DNA of 34,324 bases from an uncultured Pelagibacteraceae bacterium (GTDB lineage: Bacteria > Pseudomonadota > Alphaproteobacteria > Pelagibacterales > Pelagibacteraceae), in NCBI GenBank assembly GCA_902519945.1, contig CABYLY010000009.1, forward strand, positions 1-34,324, read 5' to 3'. The translations under genes were made by a program, and so were the position numbers. Shown here piece after piece: positions 14,578 through 23,861 of the stretch; the first letter of the stretch is position 1, and the number at the start of each line of letters is the position of its first letter. The notes beneath the pieces are model-generated. The model was not told the origin of the DNA. It saw only the letters and a list, made by a program, of their open reading frames with translations, and did no database searches.

Positions 14578-15798
14578 ATGAGTGATTTTTCACAAAATGG
14601 AGTAATCTCCACCTTGCATGACTTTGGCACAAAGTCTACTTCAGTTATTGAAAGTGAATTATTAAAATTTTCTGAACAGAGAAAAATGGAATTAATTTTA
14701 CCGTGTCTTTATTCTGAATTAGAGGGTACAGCTCTACCTAAAATAGTTGAAGAGATTAGTAAAACTAAATATCTAGATCACATAATTATTGGATTAGATA
14801 AAGCTAATGAAACACAAGCCAAAAAAGCTTGGAAATTTTTTAAAAAATTAAAAACTCCTTTTTCAATTCTTTGGAACGATGGTCCAAAGTTAAAAAAACT
14901 TGATCAAGAACTCCAAAAAAATAATCTTGCACCAAGTGAACTTGGTAAAGGAAGAAATGTCTGGTATTGCATTGGTATGTGTATTGCACGAGATAGTGCT
15001 CGTTCAGTTGCCTTACATGATTGTGATATTAAAACTTACGACAGAAGAATGCTTGCAAAACTTTTTTATCCTGTAGTTAATCCACTTTTTAACTTTGAAT
15101 TTTGTAAAGGATACTATCCAAGAGTGGCTAATGACAAAATGAACGGCAGAGTAGCTAGGTTACTTGTTTTTCCATTTTTAACTGCGCTAGAAAAAACAAT
15201 TGGTAACAGTGATTATCTAGAGTTCATGAAATCTTTTAAATATCCTTTAGCGGGTGAATTTTCTTTTAGAAGAAATGTTTTACCAGAGCTAAGAATATCT
15301 TCAGATTGGGGTATTGAAGTTGGTATTTTATCAGAAATGCAAAGAAGTTTTTCACCACAAAATATTTGTCAGGTTGATCTAGCTGATACTTACGACCACA
15401 AACATCAGGTTCTTTCAATTGATGATGAAACAAAAGGATTATCTAGAATGTCTATCGATATTATTAAAACTTTTATAAAAAAACTAGCTACTCAAGGTAA
15501 TACCTTCAGTAGAGAAAAATTTAGATCATTGAAAGCCACATATTACAGATCAGCACTTGATTTAATTGATATTTATAGAAGTGATGCATATATGAATGGA
15601 CTTAAATTTGATTCACATACTGAAGAAAAAGCTGTAGAGTTATTCGCAATAAATATTATGAAAGCTGGAGAAGCTTTTATATTAAACCCAATGGATACAC
15701 CTTTTATACCTACATGGAGCAGAGTAAAAAGTGCTATACCAGATTTTCTTGGAAGGTTAGAAAAAGTAGTAAATGAAGATAATAAAAAATACACTTGA
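14578..15798 (+). CDS. gpgS: Glucosyl-3-phosphoglycerate synthase (GT81)
   Basis: This 406-residue GT-A glycosyltransferase should join glucose from an NDP-glucose donor to 3-phosphoglycerate. Recognisable parts are the N-terminal FSQNGVISTLHDFGT, the donor-site segment LPCLYSELEG (41-50), GKGRNVWY (123-130) and the DxD-type metal motif HDCDIKTYD with D148 and D150. These resemble the bacterial/archaeal GpgS group that pairs with an MpgP-type phosphatase. Length is near that group's norm (about 390-410). Its TGA overlaps the next ATG (TGATG), so the downstream phosphorylase is probably translationally coupled. Mannosyl transfer is the main alternative and is less likely on the motifs. Confidence 0.85.
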   Translation: MSDFSQNGVISTLHDFGTKSTSVIESELLKFSEQRKMELILPCLYSELEGTALPKIVEEISKTKYLDHIIIGLDKANETQAKKAWKFFKKLKTPFSILWNDGPKLKKLDQELQKNNLAPSELGKGRNVWYCIGMCIARDSARSVALHDCDIKTYDRRMLAKLFYPVVNPLFNFEFCKGYYPRVANDKMNGRVARLLVFPFLTALEKTIGNSDYLEFMKSFKYPLAGEFSFRRNVLPELRISSDWGIEVGILSEMQRSFSPQNICQVDLADTYDHKHQVLSIDDETKGLSRMSIDIIKTFIKKLATQGNTFSREKFRSLKATYYRSALDLIDIYRSDAYMNGLKFDSHTEEKAVELFAINIMKAGEAFILNPMDTPFIPTWSRVKSAIPDFLGRLEKVVNEDNKKYT

Positions 15799-17519
15799 TG
15801 TTATCTCAAATAACCCAAAAAAAAATAAGATCTAAACTAAAAAATATTTACCAGCCTACTTCTTTAAAATCAGAAATTGATTTGATAAATAAAGAGATAA
15901 TCCAAATCATAAGAAAATTTAATAATCAAAACTCCAAAAAAAATAAAATAATTTCTGAAAAAACATCTATGGTGATTTGCTATGGTGATAGTTTACAATC
16001 TAATAATCAAAAATATCTTATTAAAAATTTTCAAAACTTTTATCAAAAAAAGTTAAAAAAATATTTTAATACTATTCATTTTTTACCATTCTACCCATCT
16101 AGCAGTGACAGCGGATTTGCAGTTAAAGATCATTATAAAGTTGATAACAAAATTGGTACTTGGTCAGATTTAAAAAATATTTCTAAAAAATGCGATATCA
16201 TGGCTGATATAGTAATTAATCATTCATCAGCTCGAGGTCTTTGGTTTAAGAATTTTTTGAAAGAAAAAAGACCAGGAAAAAATTATTTTTTAACAGTGGG
16301 CTCTAAATTTAATACCTCAAAAGTAGTAAGGCCTCGAGATCATAAATTACTCAAGAAAATTGATTTCTTTAATAAAAAGGACTTTCTGTGGAGAACTTTT
16401 AGTCCCGATCAAATTGATCTAAATTTTTATAATCCTAATGTTCTATTAAGATTTATTAAAATTATGATTAACCTCATTAATCATGGTATTACAATTTTTA
16501 GATTAGATGCGATCGCTTATCTTTGGAAACAAAGTGGTACCAAGTGTATTAATCTCAAACAAACACACGAAATAGTTAAGCTTCTAAGAATTATTTGTAA
16601 TAATTTAAAAGTTAAAACTTTAATAGTGACTGAAACAAATTTACCCGAAAAAGAAAATCTGAGTTATTTAGGTAAAAATGATGAAGCAAATTGGATTTAC
16701 AATTTTTCACTACCTCCGTTACTTATACATGCATTTTTATTTGAAGATAGTTCTTACTTGGTAAAATGGAGCAAGAATTTACCCAAATTAACAAATGACA
16801 ATTGTTATCTTAACTTTATAGCATCACATGATGGTATTGGTATAAGACCTACCGAAGGAATTTTAAATAACAACACACTTAAAAAATTTCTCAAGCGACT
16901 CAAAAAAAATGGCTCTAAATTCTCTTTTAGAAAAATTGATAAGAAATCAAAAAAAGTTTATGAGGCTAACATCACAATTTTTGATGCCCTTAAAAAAAGT
17001 GATTATGATAAAAAAGGTAAATTCTTATTAGAAAGATATATTTCAGCACACGCGATCATGATTGCTTTTGAAGGGGTTCCAGCAATTTACTTTAATTCAT
17101 TGTTCGGTACTTCTAATGATGAAGCAAAATTTGTAATTACTGGCAATAACAGAGATGTTAATAGATATAAATGGAATATACAAAATATTTTAAATAAACT
17201 TAAAAATAAAGAGTCAAAACAAAGTAATTTTTATCAAAATATTACTCATTTATTAAATATAAGAAGAAAACAAAAAGCATTTCATCCTAACGGTGCAAGA
17301 TATAATTTAAATTTTGGCTCAAAAATTTTTGCGTTTAAAAGAATAAGTTTAGATAAAAAACAATCTATAATTTGTATTACAAATCTGTCATCAAAAATAC
17401 AAAATATCACGTTAAATAAAACTTATCTTCGCTGGAAAAATTTAATTAAACTACAAAGTAAATTTGATAAACAATTAGTATTGGGGCCTTTTGAAACTAT
17501 TTGGCTAAGTAATAAATGA
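15798..17519 (+). CDS. GH13_18 sugar phosphorylase, probable glucosylglycerate phosphorylase
   Basis: This 573-residue alpha-amylase-fold enzyme belongs with the sucrose phosphorylase group. The nucleophile Asp is D237 in IFRLDAIAYLW, the acid/base Glu is E279 in VTETN, and the third acid is D345 in ASHDGIGIRP. The segment YLWKQSGTKCINLKQTHE (241-258) is the form I associate with glucosylglycerate phosphorylases and E. coli YcjM rather than with true sucrose phosphorylases. Reversible phosphorolysis would give glucose 1-phosphate and glycerate. A TTG codon directly precedes the ATG, but the ATG that overlaps the gpgS stop is the more natural start. Context with gpgS strongly favours glucosylglycerate as substrate; sucrose is the alternative. 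Confidence 0.82.
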   Translation: MLSQITQKKIRSKLKNIYQPTSLKSEIDLINKEIIQIIRKFNNQNSKKNKIISEKTSMVICYGDSLQSNNQKYLIKNFQNFYQKKLKKYFNTIHFLPFYPSSSDSGFAVKDHYKVDNKIGTWSDLKNISKKCDIMADIVINHSSARGLWFKNFLKEKRPGKNYFLTVGSKFNTSKVVRPRDHKLLKKIDFFNKKDFLWRTFSPDQIDLNFYNPNVLLRFIKIMINLINHGITIFRLDAIAYLWKQSGTKCINLKQTHEIVKLLRIICNNLKVKTLIVTETNLPEKENLSYLGKNDEANWIYNFSLPPLLIHAFLFEDSSYLVKWSKNLPKLTNDNCYLNFIASHDGIGIRPTEGILNNNTLKKFLKRLKKNGSKFSFRKIDKKSKKVYEANITIFDALKKSDYDKKGKFLLERYISAHAIMIAFEGVPAIYFNSLFGTSNDEAKFVITGNNRDVNRYKWNIQNILNKLKNKESKQSNFYQNITHLLNIRRKQKAFHPNGARYNLNFGSKIFAFKRISLDKKQSIICITNLSSKIQNITLNKTYLRWKNLIKLQSKFDKQLVLGPFETIWLSNK

Positions 17520-17527
17520 ATATCAAA

Positions 17528-18223
17528 TTAAAGTTTAAAGTTTTTACAATGAACTCTTTTGAGCGGGTGTTGACTATCTTCCTCATAGATTACATCAATT
17601 TTTTCAAAATATTCTGATAAACTATCTAATTGATATCGCTCAGTTGAAATATCAAAAATAAACTCAGTATTTTGGGTACACACCCTTCTTAATAAATCTA
17701 GATAATTTTCTAATGGATAATGAAAAGCCATTGATTTTATAGATAAGACTAGATCTATTTTTTTATCAATATTGATTTTTTCTTCAGCATTTTTAATAAA
17801 AATTTGTTCATCAAGTATATTATTTGCAAGAAGAACTTTTTTAGTTTCATTAAGATTGTTGTAGCTTTCATAGTTTTTTGAAAATCCATATTTTATTTTA
17901 AGATCAACTTTATTCTTATCAATTAAGAAAAAATTTGGTTTTTCATATTTTTGGGCCAAAAAAATATCCAAAATCGCTAAACCACAACCGATATCTAAGA
18001 TGTTTGAGGCATTTGATGGTAAAAAATTTTTTATTATCTCATATTCTTTTTCAAATAAATTTTGCACAGATTCATCTAGATTTTGATTTTGAAAAAAATG
18101 CACAAAAAAATTCGTAAATAAGAAACGTCCAAACCGTTTGCGTAATATTTTTTGTTTTTTGGAAAGAAGTTCGTTTCTTTGTAGAAGAATAAGTTTTTTT
18201 GATTTCTTATTTAATTTAATCAA
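17528..18223 (-). CDS. Class I SAM-dependent methyltransferase, substrate unknown
   Basis: This 231-residue protein has a Rossmann-type methyltransferase core: motif I NILDIGCGLAILD near residue 75, an acidic loop FLIDKNKVD near 100, and a motif-IV-like DLVLSIKSMAFHYPL near 165. A basic N-terminal region of about 60 residues precedes the core. No ATG occurs in frame upstream of motif I, and the frame begins at a TTG that overlaps the stop of the upstream gene (TTGA). TTG is therefore taken as the start. It converges on the glucosylglycerate operon with only 8 bases between the stops. The methyl acceptor cannot be predicted. Confidence 0.75.
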   Translation of the reverse strand: MIKLNKKSKKLILLQRNELLSKKQKILRKRFGRFLFTNFFVHFFQNQNLDESVQNLFEKEYEIIKNFLPSNASNILDIGCGLAILDIFLAQKYEKPNFFLIDKNKVDLKIKYGFSKNYESYNNLNETKKVLLANNILDEQIFIKNAEEKINIDKKIDLVLSIKSMAFHYPLENYLDLLRRVCTQNTEFIFDISTERYQLDSLSEYFEKIDVIYEEDSQHPLKRVHCKNFKL

Positions 18224-18621
18224 CTTAACAATGCTTTTTGTAAATATTTGTTATCTAAATCACAATCTTTATAACCTTGTTTAACAATATTTAAATAACG
18301 TTCTGTTGGAAATCTAAATGGAGTTTTTTTTACCATTGTATAAGTCATAACTTTTTTACCATAATAAAAAAAATAATATTTCTTATATAAAACAGGAAAA
18401 TCTTCATATACATCTAATTTTTTTTCATCACTTTTTGAAATCTCGTACAAACCTCCTGGCACTATTGAGTTTTTTTTAAACTCTATATCAGCAGCACGAT
18501 ATTTACTTCTAAATGTAAGTTTAAAATTTTTTAAATTAATTTTTTTTATAAAAATACTGTCCTTACATCTTCTTTTCATTTGAAAATGATGCAAATTACT
18601 ACCATATGCAAAATATAGCAT
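18220..18621 (-). CDS. Gamma-glutamylcyclotransferase-like protein
   Basis: This 133-residue protein has the GGCT/AIG2 fold signature: an N-terminal YFAYGSNL (3-10), the cavity-forming anchor, then GGLYEIS (56-62) and the probable catalytic Glu, E73, in KKLDVYEDFPVLY. Family members cyclise gamma-glutamyl groups to 5-oxoproline, or act on gamma-glutamylamines or glutathione. Which substrate applies here is not visible. It overlaps the cinA-like stop by one base and the methyltransferase start by four bases, so all three form one transcript. Confidence 0.82.
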   Translation of the reverse strand: MLYFAYGSNLHHFQMKRRCKDSIFIKKINLKNFKLTFRSKYRAADIEFKKNSIVPGGLYEISKSDEKKLDVYEDFPVLYKKYYFFYYGKKVMTYTMVKKTPFRFPTERYLNIVKQGYKDCDLDNKYLQKALLS

Positions 18622-19370
18622 TATCGATCTACAACTTCTATTTTCTTTTCTTTAACGAATTCTAAGATTTGAGAATTACAATTATCAATTTTTGATTGAT
18701 CTTCAGATCTAATAACAATAGAAACACCAAGCTTACCTGCATGAAAAAAAGGATAGCTTCCTATTTCAACTTCTTTATTTTGATCTTGAATTTGAGTAAT
18801 GGAATTTGCAATTTCACTCTCAACAGTTTTAAGACTTATTGTATGACTTAATATAGGTTCACCACCAACAATTCTATTTTTTAAACCACCTAACATCGAT
18901 TTTAAAATTGACGGCACTCCTGGTAAACAAAATACATTTTCAACATTAAATCCTGGTGCACCACTTGTTGGATTAAGAATTAATTTTGCATTTTCTGGCA
19001 TCCAAACCATTTTTTGTCTTCCCTCATTAAATTCACCGGGTTGATAATAAGCCTCTAATATCTTAAAGGCCTCTTTGTTTATTTCATATTTCAATCCAAA
19101 AGCTTTAGAAACTGACTCTGCCGTAATATCGTCATGGGTAGGTCCAATACCGCCAGAGGTAAAAACATAATCATTTTCTTTTCTTAAAAGATTTAGAGTA
19201 TCAACAATTTTTTTTTCAACATCAGGAATTACTCTAACTTCAGCAACTTTAACACCAATTGAGTTTAACCAAGTTGCAAGTGTACTTGTATTGGTATCTT
19301 TTGTTCTTCCGGAAAGAATCTCATTTCCTATAATTAATATTGCTGCATTAACTTTTATGTTTTTTGTCAT
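18621..19370 (-). CDS. CinA-family molybdopterin-binding (COG1058) protein
   Basis: This 249-residue protein consists of the N-terminal domain of CinA only. It shows AAILIIGNEILSGRTKDTN (9-27) and the FTSGGIGPTHDD segment near residue 68, both typical of the MoaB/MogA-like fold, followed by FCLPGVPSILKSML. CinA proteins of this type include ADP-ribose pyrophosphatases; the nicotinamide-nucleotide amidase domain usually found at the C terminus is absent. The gene is first in a minus-strand trio and its ATG lies only 20 bases from the divergent sfsA start. Confidence 0.85.
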   Translation of the reverse strand: MTKNIKVNAAILIIGNEILSGRTKDTNTSTLATWLNSIGVKVAEVRVIPDVEKKIVDTLNLLRKENDYVFTSGGIGPTHDDITAESVSKAFGLKYEINKEAFKILEAYYQPGEFNEGRQKMVWMPENAKLILNPTSGAPGFNVENVFCLPGVPSILKSMLGGLKNRIVGGEPILSHTISLKTVESEIANSITQIQDQNKEVEIGSYPFFHAGKLGVSIVIRSEDQSKIDNCNSQILEFVKEKKIEVVDR

Positions 19371-19390
19371 TTTATATGTATAATTTGAAA

Positions 19391-20089
19391 ATGGAATTTA
19401 CCAAGTCTTTATTAAAAGGCAAATTAATCAAAAGATATAAGCGTTTTTTTGTAGATGTAAAATTAAATAATGAAACGGTCACAGCTCATTGTCCTAATAC
19501 AGGTTCAATGAAAGGTCTGTTAGATGAAGACAATGATGTTTATCTTCTAAAACATGATGACCCTAAACGAAAGTTAAAATATAGCTTGGAAATAATAAAG
19601 GCACATCGAAACTTGGTTGGTGTGAACACTCATATGGCTAATAAAATAGTAAATCACGCCTTAAGGAATAATTTAATCAAAGAATTAAAAGATCAAGATA
19701 GTATTAAAGCAGAGGTTTTTTTTAATAAAGAAACAAGATTTGATTTTTTATTAGAAAAAAAAAGAAAAAAAAGCTTTATTGAGGTAAAAAATGTAACTCT
19801 TTTTAGAGATAAAAAAACAGCAGAATTTCCAGATGCTGTCACCGATAGAGGTTCAAAGCATTTACTTACCCTTATTGATGCCATAAAAAAAGGTTATAAA
19901 GCATACTTAATTTTTTTGGTACAGATCCAAAATATGGAAAATTTTAAAGTTGCTAAAGATATTGATAATAAATATTACGAAAACTATCTTATTGCTAAAA
20001 AGGCTGGTGTAAATTTTCTAGCTTATAGATGCAAGATAGATAAAAAGAAAATTATAATTGAAAAAAAACTAAAAATTATTGATGAGTGA
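19391..20089 (+). CDS. sfsA: SfsA family protein (sugar fermentation stimulation)
   Basis: This 232-residue protein matches SfsA: MEF at the N terminus, RYKRFFVDVKL, the TAHCPNTGSMKGLL block, then FDFLLE, SFIEVKNVTLF and FPDAVTDRGSKHLLTL. The Asp, Glu and Lys of the last segments resemble a nuclease-type active site, and SfsA has been discussed as a DNA-binding protein or nuclease; its true role is unsettled. The ATG at 19391 is chosen because it aligns with the E. coli N terminus (MEF) and avoids overlap with cinA; upstream TTG (19364) and ATG (19376) codons are in frame. The stop overlaps the map start. Confidence 0.93.
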   Translation: MEFTKSLLKGKLIKRYKRFFVDVKLNNETVTAHCPNTGSMKGLLDEDNDVYLLKHDDPKRKLKYSLEIIKAHRNLVGVNTHMANKIVNHALRNNLIKELKDQDSIKAEVFFNKETRFDFLLEKKRKKSFIEVKNVTLFRDKKTAEFPDAVTDRGSKHLLTLIDAIKKGYKAYLIFLVQIQNMENFKVAKDIDNKYYENYLIAKKAGVNFLAYRCKIDKKKIIIEKKLKIIDE

Positions 20090-20858
20090 TTATTCAGAAA
20101 AATTTGAAAAAATGAGGATTGCAGGAAAGCTTGCTTCCAGCACACTCGATATGTTGACTGACAATATCAAAGCAGGTATTAGCACAGCTCACATTGATAA
20201 ACTTGGTTATGAGTTCATAAGAGATAATGGAGGTTATTCTGCTCCTCTTTACTATAGGGGTTTTAAAAAATCCCTTTGCACGTCATTAAATCATGTTGTT
20301 TGTCATGGTGTTCCATCTGAAGATAGGATTTTAGAAGAAGGGGATGCTGTCAATGTCGATGTGACAGCAATTATAAATGATCATTACGGTGATACCAGCA
20401 GAATGTTTTGTATTGGAAAACCATCAGTTAAATTAAATAATCTAATCAACGCCACATACGACTCTATGATGAGTGCAATTAAAATATTAAAACCAGGTAT
20501 CAAGCTTGGTGATATAGGGCATGCAATTCAATCACATGTTGAAGAAAAAGGCTTTTCTGTTGTAAGAGATTTTTGCGGTCATGGTATAGGCACAACATTT
20601 CATGAGTCACCAAATATATTGCACTATGGTAATAAGAATACAGGAATGCCTGTGAAAACTGGAATGACTTTTACAATTGAGCCAATGATTAACGCTGGTA
20701 AATTTAATGTGAAGACACTTAATGATGGTTGGACTGCTGTGACTAAAGATAAATCTTTATCAGCGCAATTTGAACATACTGTTGGTATAACAGAAAATGG
20801 TTATGAAATCTTTACAGAATCTGTTAAAGGTTATTCAAAGCCCCCATATAATAATTAA
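20082..20858 (+). CDS. map: Methionine aminopeptidase, type I
   Basis: This 258-residue enzyme removes the initiator methionine from new proteins. Metal ligands of the pita-bread fold are visible: D93 (NVDVT), D104 (GDTSRMF), H167 (CGHGIG), E200 (IEPM) and E231 (QFEHTVGI). H75 in VVCHGVPS is the conserved substrate-site residue. Length equals the type I norm. The start used is the ATG at 20082, which overlaps the sfsA stop; a TTG lies one codon upstream. Its stop shares a base with the purB start. Confidence 0.97.
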   Translation: MSDYSEKFEKMRIAGKLASSTLDMLTDNIKAGISTAHIDKLGYEFIRDNGGYSAPLYYRGFKKSLCTSLNHVVCHGVPSEDRILEEGDAVNVDVTAIINDHYGDTSRMFCIGKPSVKLNNLINATYDSMMSAIKILKPGIKLGDIGHAIQSHVEEKGFSVVRDFCGHGIGTTFHESPNILHYGNKNTGMPVKTGMTFTIEPMINAGKFNVKTLNDGWTAVTKDKSLSAQFEHTVGITENGYEIFTESVKGYSKPPYNN

Positions 20859-22150
20859 TGATTAAAAGATATTCTCGAAAAGAACTTACTGACATTTGGT
20901 CCGAAGATAACAAATACAAAATTTGGCTAGATGTAGAAATAGCTGCTGCACAAGCAATGGAAAAATTAGGACAAATACCAAGAGGAGTATCATCGGTTGT
21001 TAGAAAAAAAGCAAAAATTAACGTAAAACGAATTCATCAAATCGAGGCAAAAGTAAAACATGATGTCATTGCTTTTTTAACTTCTGTAACGGAAAAAGCT
21101 GGTATTAAAGCAAGATATTTACACCAAGGAATGACTTCGTCTGACGTTGTTGATACAAGCTTTAATATTCAATTAGCTCAATCGGGTAAAATCTTGCTAA
21201 AAGATTTGGATGAAATTTTAAGAGTACTTAAAAAACAAGCTAAAAAATATAAATTCACTCCATGTATGGGTAGAAGTCATGGTATCCATGCTGAACCAAT
21301 TACTTTTGGATTAAAATTAGCTTCTTACTATGAAGAATTTAAAAGAAATAAGAAAAGATTAATTAGTGCAATTGATGAGATTTCCACATGTGCAATTTCA
21401 GGAGCTGTAGGAACTTTTGCAAATATAAATCCAAATGTTGAAAAGCATGTTGCTAAAAAACTTAAATTAAAAGTCGAGCCAATATCAACACAAATAATTC
21501 CAAGAGATAGACATGCTTATTATTTTTCAGTTTTAGGAATTATAGCAGGATCAATTGAGAGAGTTGCTACAGAAATTAGACATTTGCAAAGAACAGAAGT
21601 TTATGAATTACAAGAATATTTCTCTAAAAGTCAAAAAGGTTCTTCAGCAATGCCTCATAAAAAAAATCCAATATTAAGTGAGAATCTTACTGGCCTATCT
21701 AGAATGGTTAGAAGTGCAGTAATCCCTGCCCTTGAAAATATTGCTCTTTGGCATGAAAGAGATATTTCACATTCAAGTGTAGAGAGAAATATAGGACCTG
21801 ATGCTAACATAACTCTAGATTTTGCCTTAGTAAGATTAGCAAATATTTTAAATAATATGATTGTTTATCCAAAAAAAATGTTAATAAATTTAAATCTGAC
21901 GAAAGGATTAATTTTTTCTCAAGAACTAATGCTTGAACTTACCAAAACTGGTTTAAGTAGAGAAAAATCTTACAAAATGGTTCAAAATTATGCAAAAAAA
22001 TGTTTTGCTGAAAATTTAGATTTATTTGATGTCATTCAGTCTGATAAATATATTATGAAAAATGTTTCATTAAAAAAGCTAAAGTTAATTTTTAGTTATT
22101 CTAAACATTTCAAAAATGTAAATTTTATTTTTAGAAGAGTATTTAAATAA
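20858..22150 (+). CDS. purB: Adenylosuccinate lyase
   Basis: This 430-residue enzyme of the fumarase/aspartase superfamily catalyses two fumarate-releasing steps of purine synthesis (SAICAR to AICAR and adenylosuccinate to AMP). Landmarks are TSSDVVDT (93-100), H141 in GRSHG, and the mobile signature loop [11 protein letters not shown] (261-271) with its catalytic Ser. Length fits the shorter Bacillus-type PurB. It opens the purine run purB-purC-purS-purQ-purL, all on one strand with 1-4 base overlaps or tiny gaps. Confidence 0.97.
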   Translation: MIKRYSRKELTDIWSEDNKYKIWLDVEIAAAQAMEKLGQIPRGVSSVVRKKAKINVKRIHQIEAKVKHDVIAFLTSVTEKAGIKARYLHQGMTSSDVVDTSFNIQLAQSGKILLKDLDEILRVLKKQAKKYKFTPCMGRSHGIHAEPITFGLKLASYYEEFKRNKKRLISAIDEISTCAISGAVGTFANINPNVEKHVAKKLKLKVEPISTQIIPRDRHAYYFSVLGIIAGSIERVATEIRHLQRTEVYELQEYFSKSQKGSSAMPHKKNPILSENLTGLSRMVRSAVIPALENIALWHERDISHSSVERNIGPDANITLDFALVRLANILNNMIVYPKKMLINLNLTKGLIFSQELMLELTKTGLSREKSYKMVQNYAKKCFAENLDLFDVIQSDKYIMKNVSLKKLKLIFSYSKHFKNVNFIFRRVFK

Positions 22151-22935
22151 TGAAAAAAGGCAAAAAACTTTATGAAGGAAAAGCAAAAATAATTTATGCG
22201 ACTTCAGATAAAAACATAGTAATTCAATATTTCAAAGATGATGCGACAGCATTTAATAATCAAAAAAAAAGCACTATAGAAGGTAAGGGAGTTTTAAATA
22301 ATCGTATTTCAGAGCATATTCTCTCAAATTTATCTCAAATTGGAATTAAAAATCATTTAGTTAAAAGGCTTAATATGAGAGAGCAGATAATTAAGCTAGT
22401 TGAAATAATCCCAATAGAATTCATTGTAAGAAACGTAGCAACAGGATCAATAACAAAGAGGCTGGGTATAGAAGACGGAACTGTTTTAAAAGAACCATTA
22501 ATTGAATATTGTTACAAGGACGACTCTCTTGGAGACCCTCTGATAGCTGAAGATCATATTTATGCATTTGAATGGGCAACAAAAAAAGAGATAGAAAAGG
22601 TTAAAAAAATGATCTTGAGAATAAATGATTTTATGATTGGAATGTTTAGGGGAGTTGGTATCAAGTTAATTGACTTCAAATTAGAATTTGGAAGATTAAA
22701 AGTTAATGGAAAAAATGAAATTATTCTAGCAGATGAAATTAGTCCTGATACGTGTAGATTGTGGGACTCTATTACTGAAAAAAAACTTGATAAAGATAGA
22801 TTTAGAAAAGATTTAGGCGATCTCATACCTGCTTATACTGAAGTTGCAAAAAGACTAGGTATTCTTCATGAGCAATCGAATGTATCTGCTGTAAATGTTA
22901 CTAAATTATCCTCAGTCAAAAAAAAAAATAAATGA
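22150..22935 (+). CDS. purC: SAICAR synthase
   Basis: This 261-residue enzyme joins CAIR and aspartate with ATP to form SAICAR. It begins [18 protein letters not shown], the ATP-binding strand-loop of the family, followed by [10 protein letters not shown], the [15 protein letters not shown] block and LIDFKLEFG, then [12 protein letters not shown] near residue 197. The C terminus has a short extra Ser/Lys-rich tail compared with the usual 235-240 residues. The start overlaps the purB stop, and the last bases overlap purS by four. Confidence 0.97.
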   Translation: MKKGKKLYEGKAKIIYATSDKNIVIQYFKDDATAFNNQKKSTIEGKGVLNNRISEHILSNLSQIGIKNHLVKRLNMREQIIKLVEIIPIEFIVRNVATGSITKRLGIEDGTVLKEPLIEYCYKDDSLGDPLIAEDHIYAFEWATKKEIEKVKKMILRINDFMIGMFRGVGIKLIDFKLEFGRLKVNGKNEIILADEISPDTCRLWDSITEKKLDKDRFRKDLGDLIPAYTEVAKRLGILHEQSNVSAVNVTKLSSVKKKNK

Positions 22936-23174
22936 AAATATCTGCAATAATTACACTTAAGAAAGATGTATTAGATCCCCAAGGTAAAGTTATCCATCAA
23001 ACTTTAGACGGTATGGGTTTTAAAGATATAAATGAAGTAAGACAGGGAAAATATTTTGAAATTGAAGTAAAGGAAGAAGATCCTGAAAAAGCAAAAGATT
23101 TAGTCGAGAATATGTGTAAAAAACTTTTGGCGAATCTTGTTATTGAAAATTATAAAATTATTGGAACACAATAA
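22932..23174 (+). CDS. purS: FGAM synthase subunit PurS
   Basis: This 80-residue protein is the small structural subunit of the three-part formylglycinamidine ribonucleotide synthase (PurLQS), which helps couple the PurQ glutaminase to PurL. The family pattern is clear: [33 protein letters not shown], and [15 protein letters not shown]. Its presence with separate purQ and purL shows that this organism uses the PurLQS complex, not the single large PurL of enterobacteria. It overlaps purC by ATGA. Confidence 0.97.
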   Translation: MKISAIITLKKDVLDPQGKVIHQTLDGMGFKDINEVRQGKYFEIEVKEEDPEKAKDLVENMCKKLLANLVIENYKIIGTQ

Positions 23175-23177
23175 TTA

Positions 23178-23861
23178 ATGAAATCATCTGTAATAACCTT
23201 TCCTGGTTCAAATTGTGATCGAGATATGGATGTTGCGTTAAAGAAATTTGGATTCAAAAATACAATGGTTTGGCATAATGATAATGAATTACCAAAAAGT
23301 GATTTAGTTGTTCTACCTGGTGGGTTTTCTTATGGTGATTATCTTCGTTGTGGCAGCATGGCTGCTAAATCAAAAATAATGCAATCAGTCATCAATTTTG
23401 CTAAATCTGGTGGTTTGGTCATGGGTATTTGTAATGGATTTCAAATATTAGTTGAAACTGGGTTAGTGCCTGGTGTGCTACTTAGAAATAAATATCTAGA
23501 GTTTATCTGTAAAAACGTTTTTGTAAAATTAGATAACAAAGAAAATACTTATTTTAAAAATCTTGATAAAAAAGTTTTAGAATTTCATATTGCCCATAAC
23601 GAAGGAAACTACTTTTGTACAAAAGATCAATTAAAAGAAATTGAGGATAATAATCAAATAGCAATTTATTATTGCAATAATGAGGGTAAAGTTGAGGATC
23701 AATTTAACCCAAATGGATCTTTAAAAAATATTGCAGGAATTTTTAATAAAGAAAAAAATGTATTAGGAATGATGCCACACCCAGAAAGAATGATTGATCA
23801 AAGTTTATCTGGTGAAGATGGCTCAATTTTCTTTAAAAATCTAATTAATAATATCAAATAA
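23178..23861 (+). CDS. purQ: FGAM synthase glutaminase subunit PurQ
   Basis: This 227-residue class I glutamine amidotransferase supplies ammonia to PurL. The nucleophile is C85 in [11 protein letters not shown], and the His and Glu of the triad are in MMPHPERM near residue 198. The N terminus [16 protein letters not shown] and the oxyanion segment [14 protein letters not shown] (46-59) are typical. Three bases separate it from purS and its stop shares a base with the purL start. Confidence 0.98.
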   Translation: MKSSVITFPGSNCDRDMDVALKKFGFKNTMVWHNDNELPKSDLVVLPGGFSYGDYLRCGSMAAKSKIMQSVINFAKSGGLVMGICNGFQILVETGLVPGVLLRNKYLEFICKNVFVKLDNKENTYFKNLDKKVLEFHIAHNEGNYFCTKDQLKEIEDNNQIAIYYCNNEGKVEDQFNPNGSLKNIAGIFNKEKNVLGMMPHPERMIDQSLSGEDGSIFFKNLINNIK

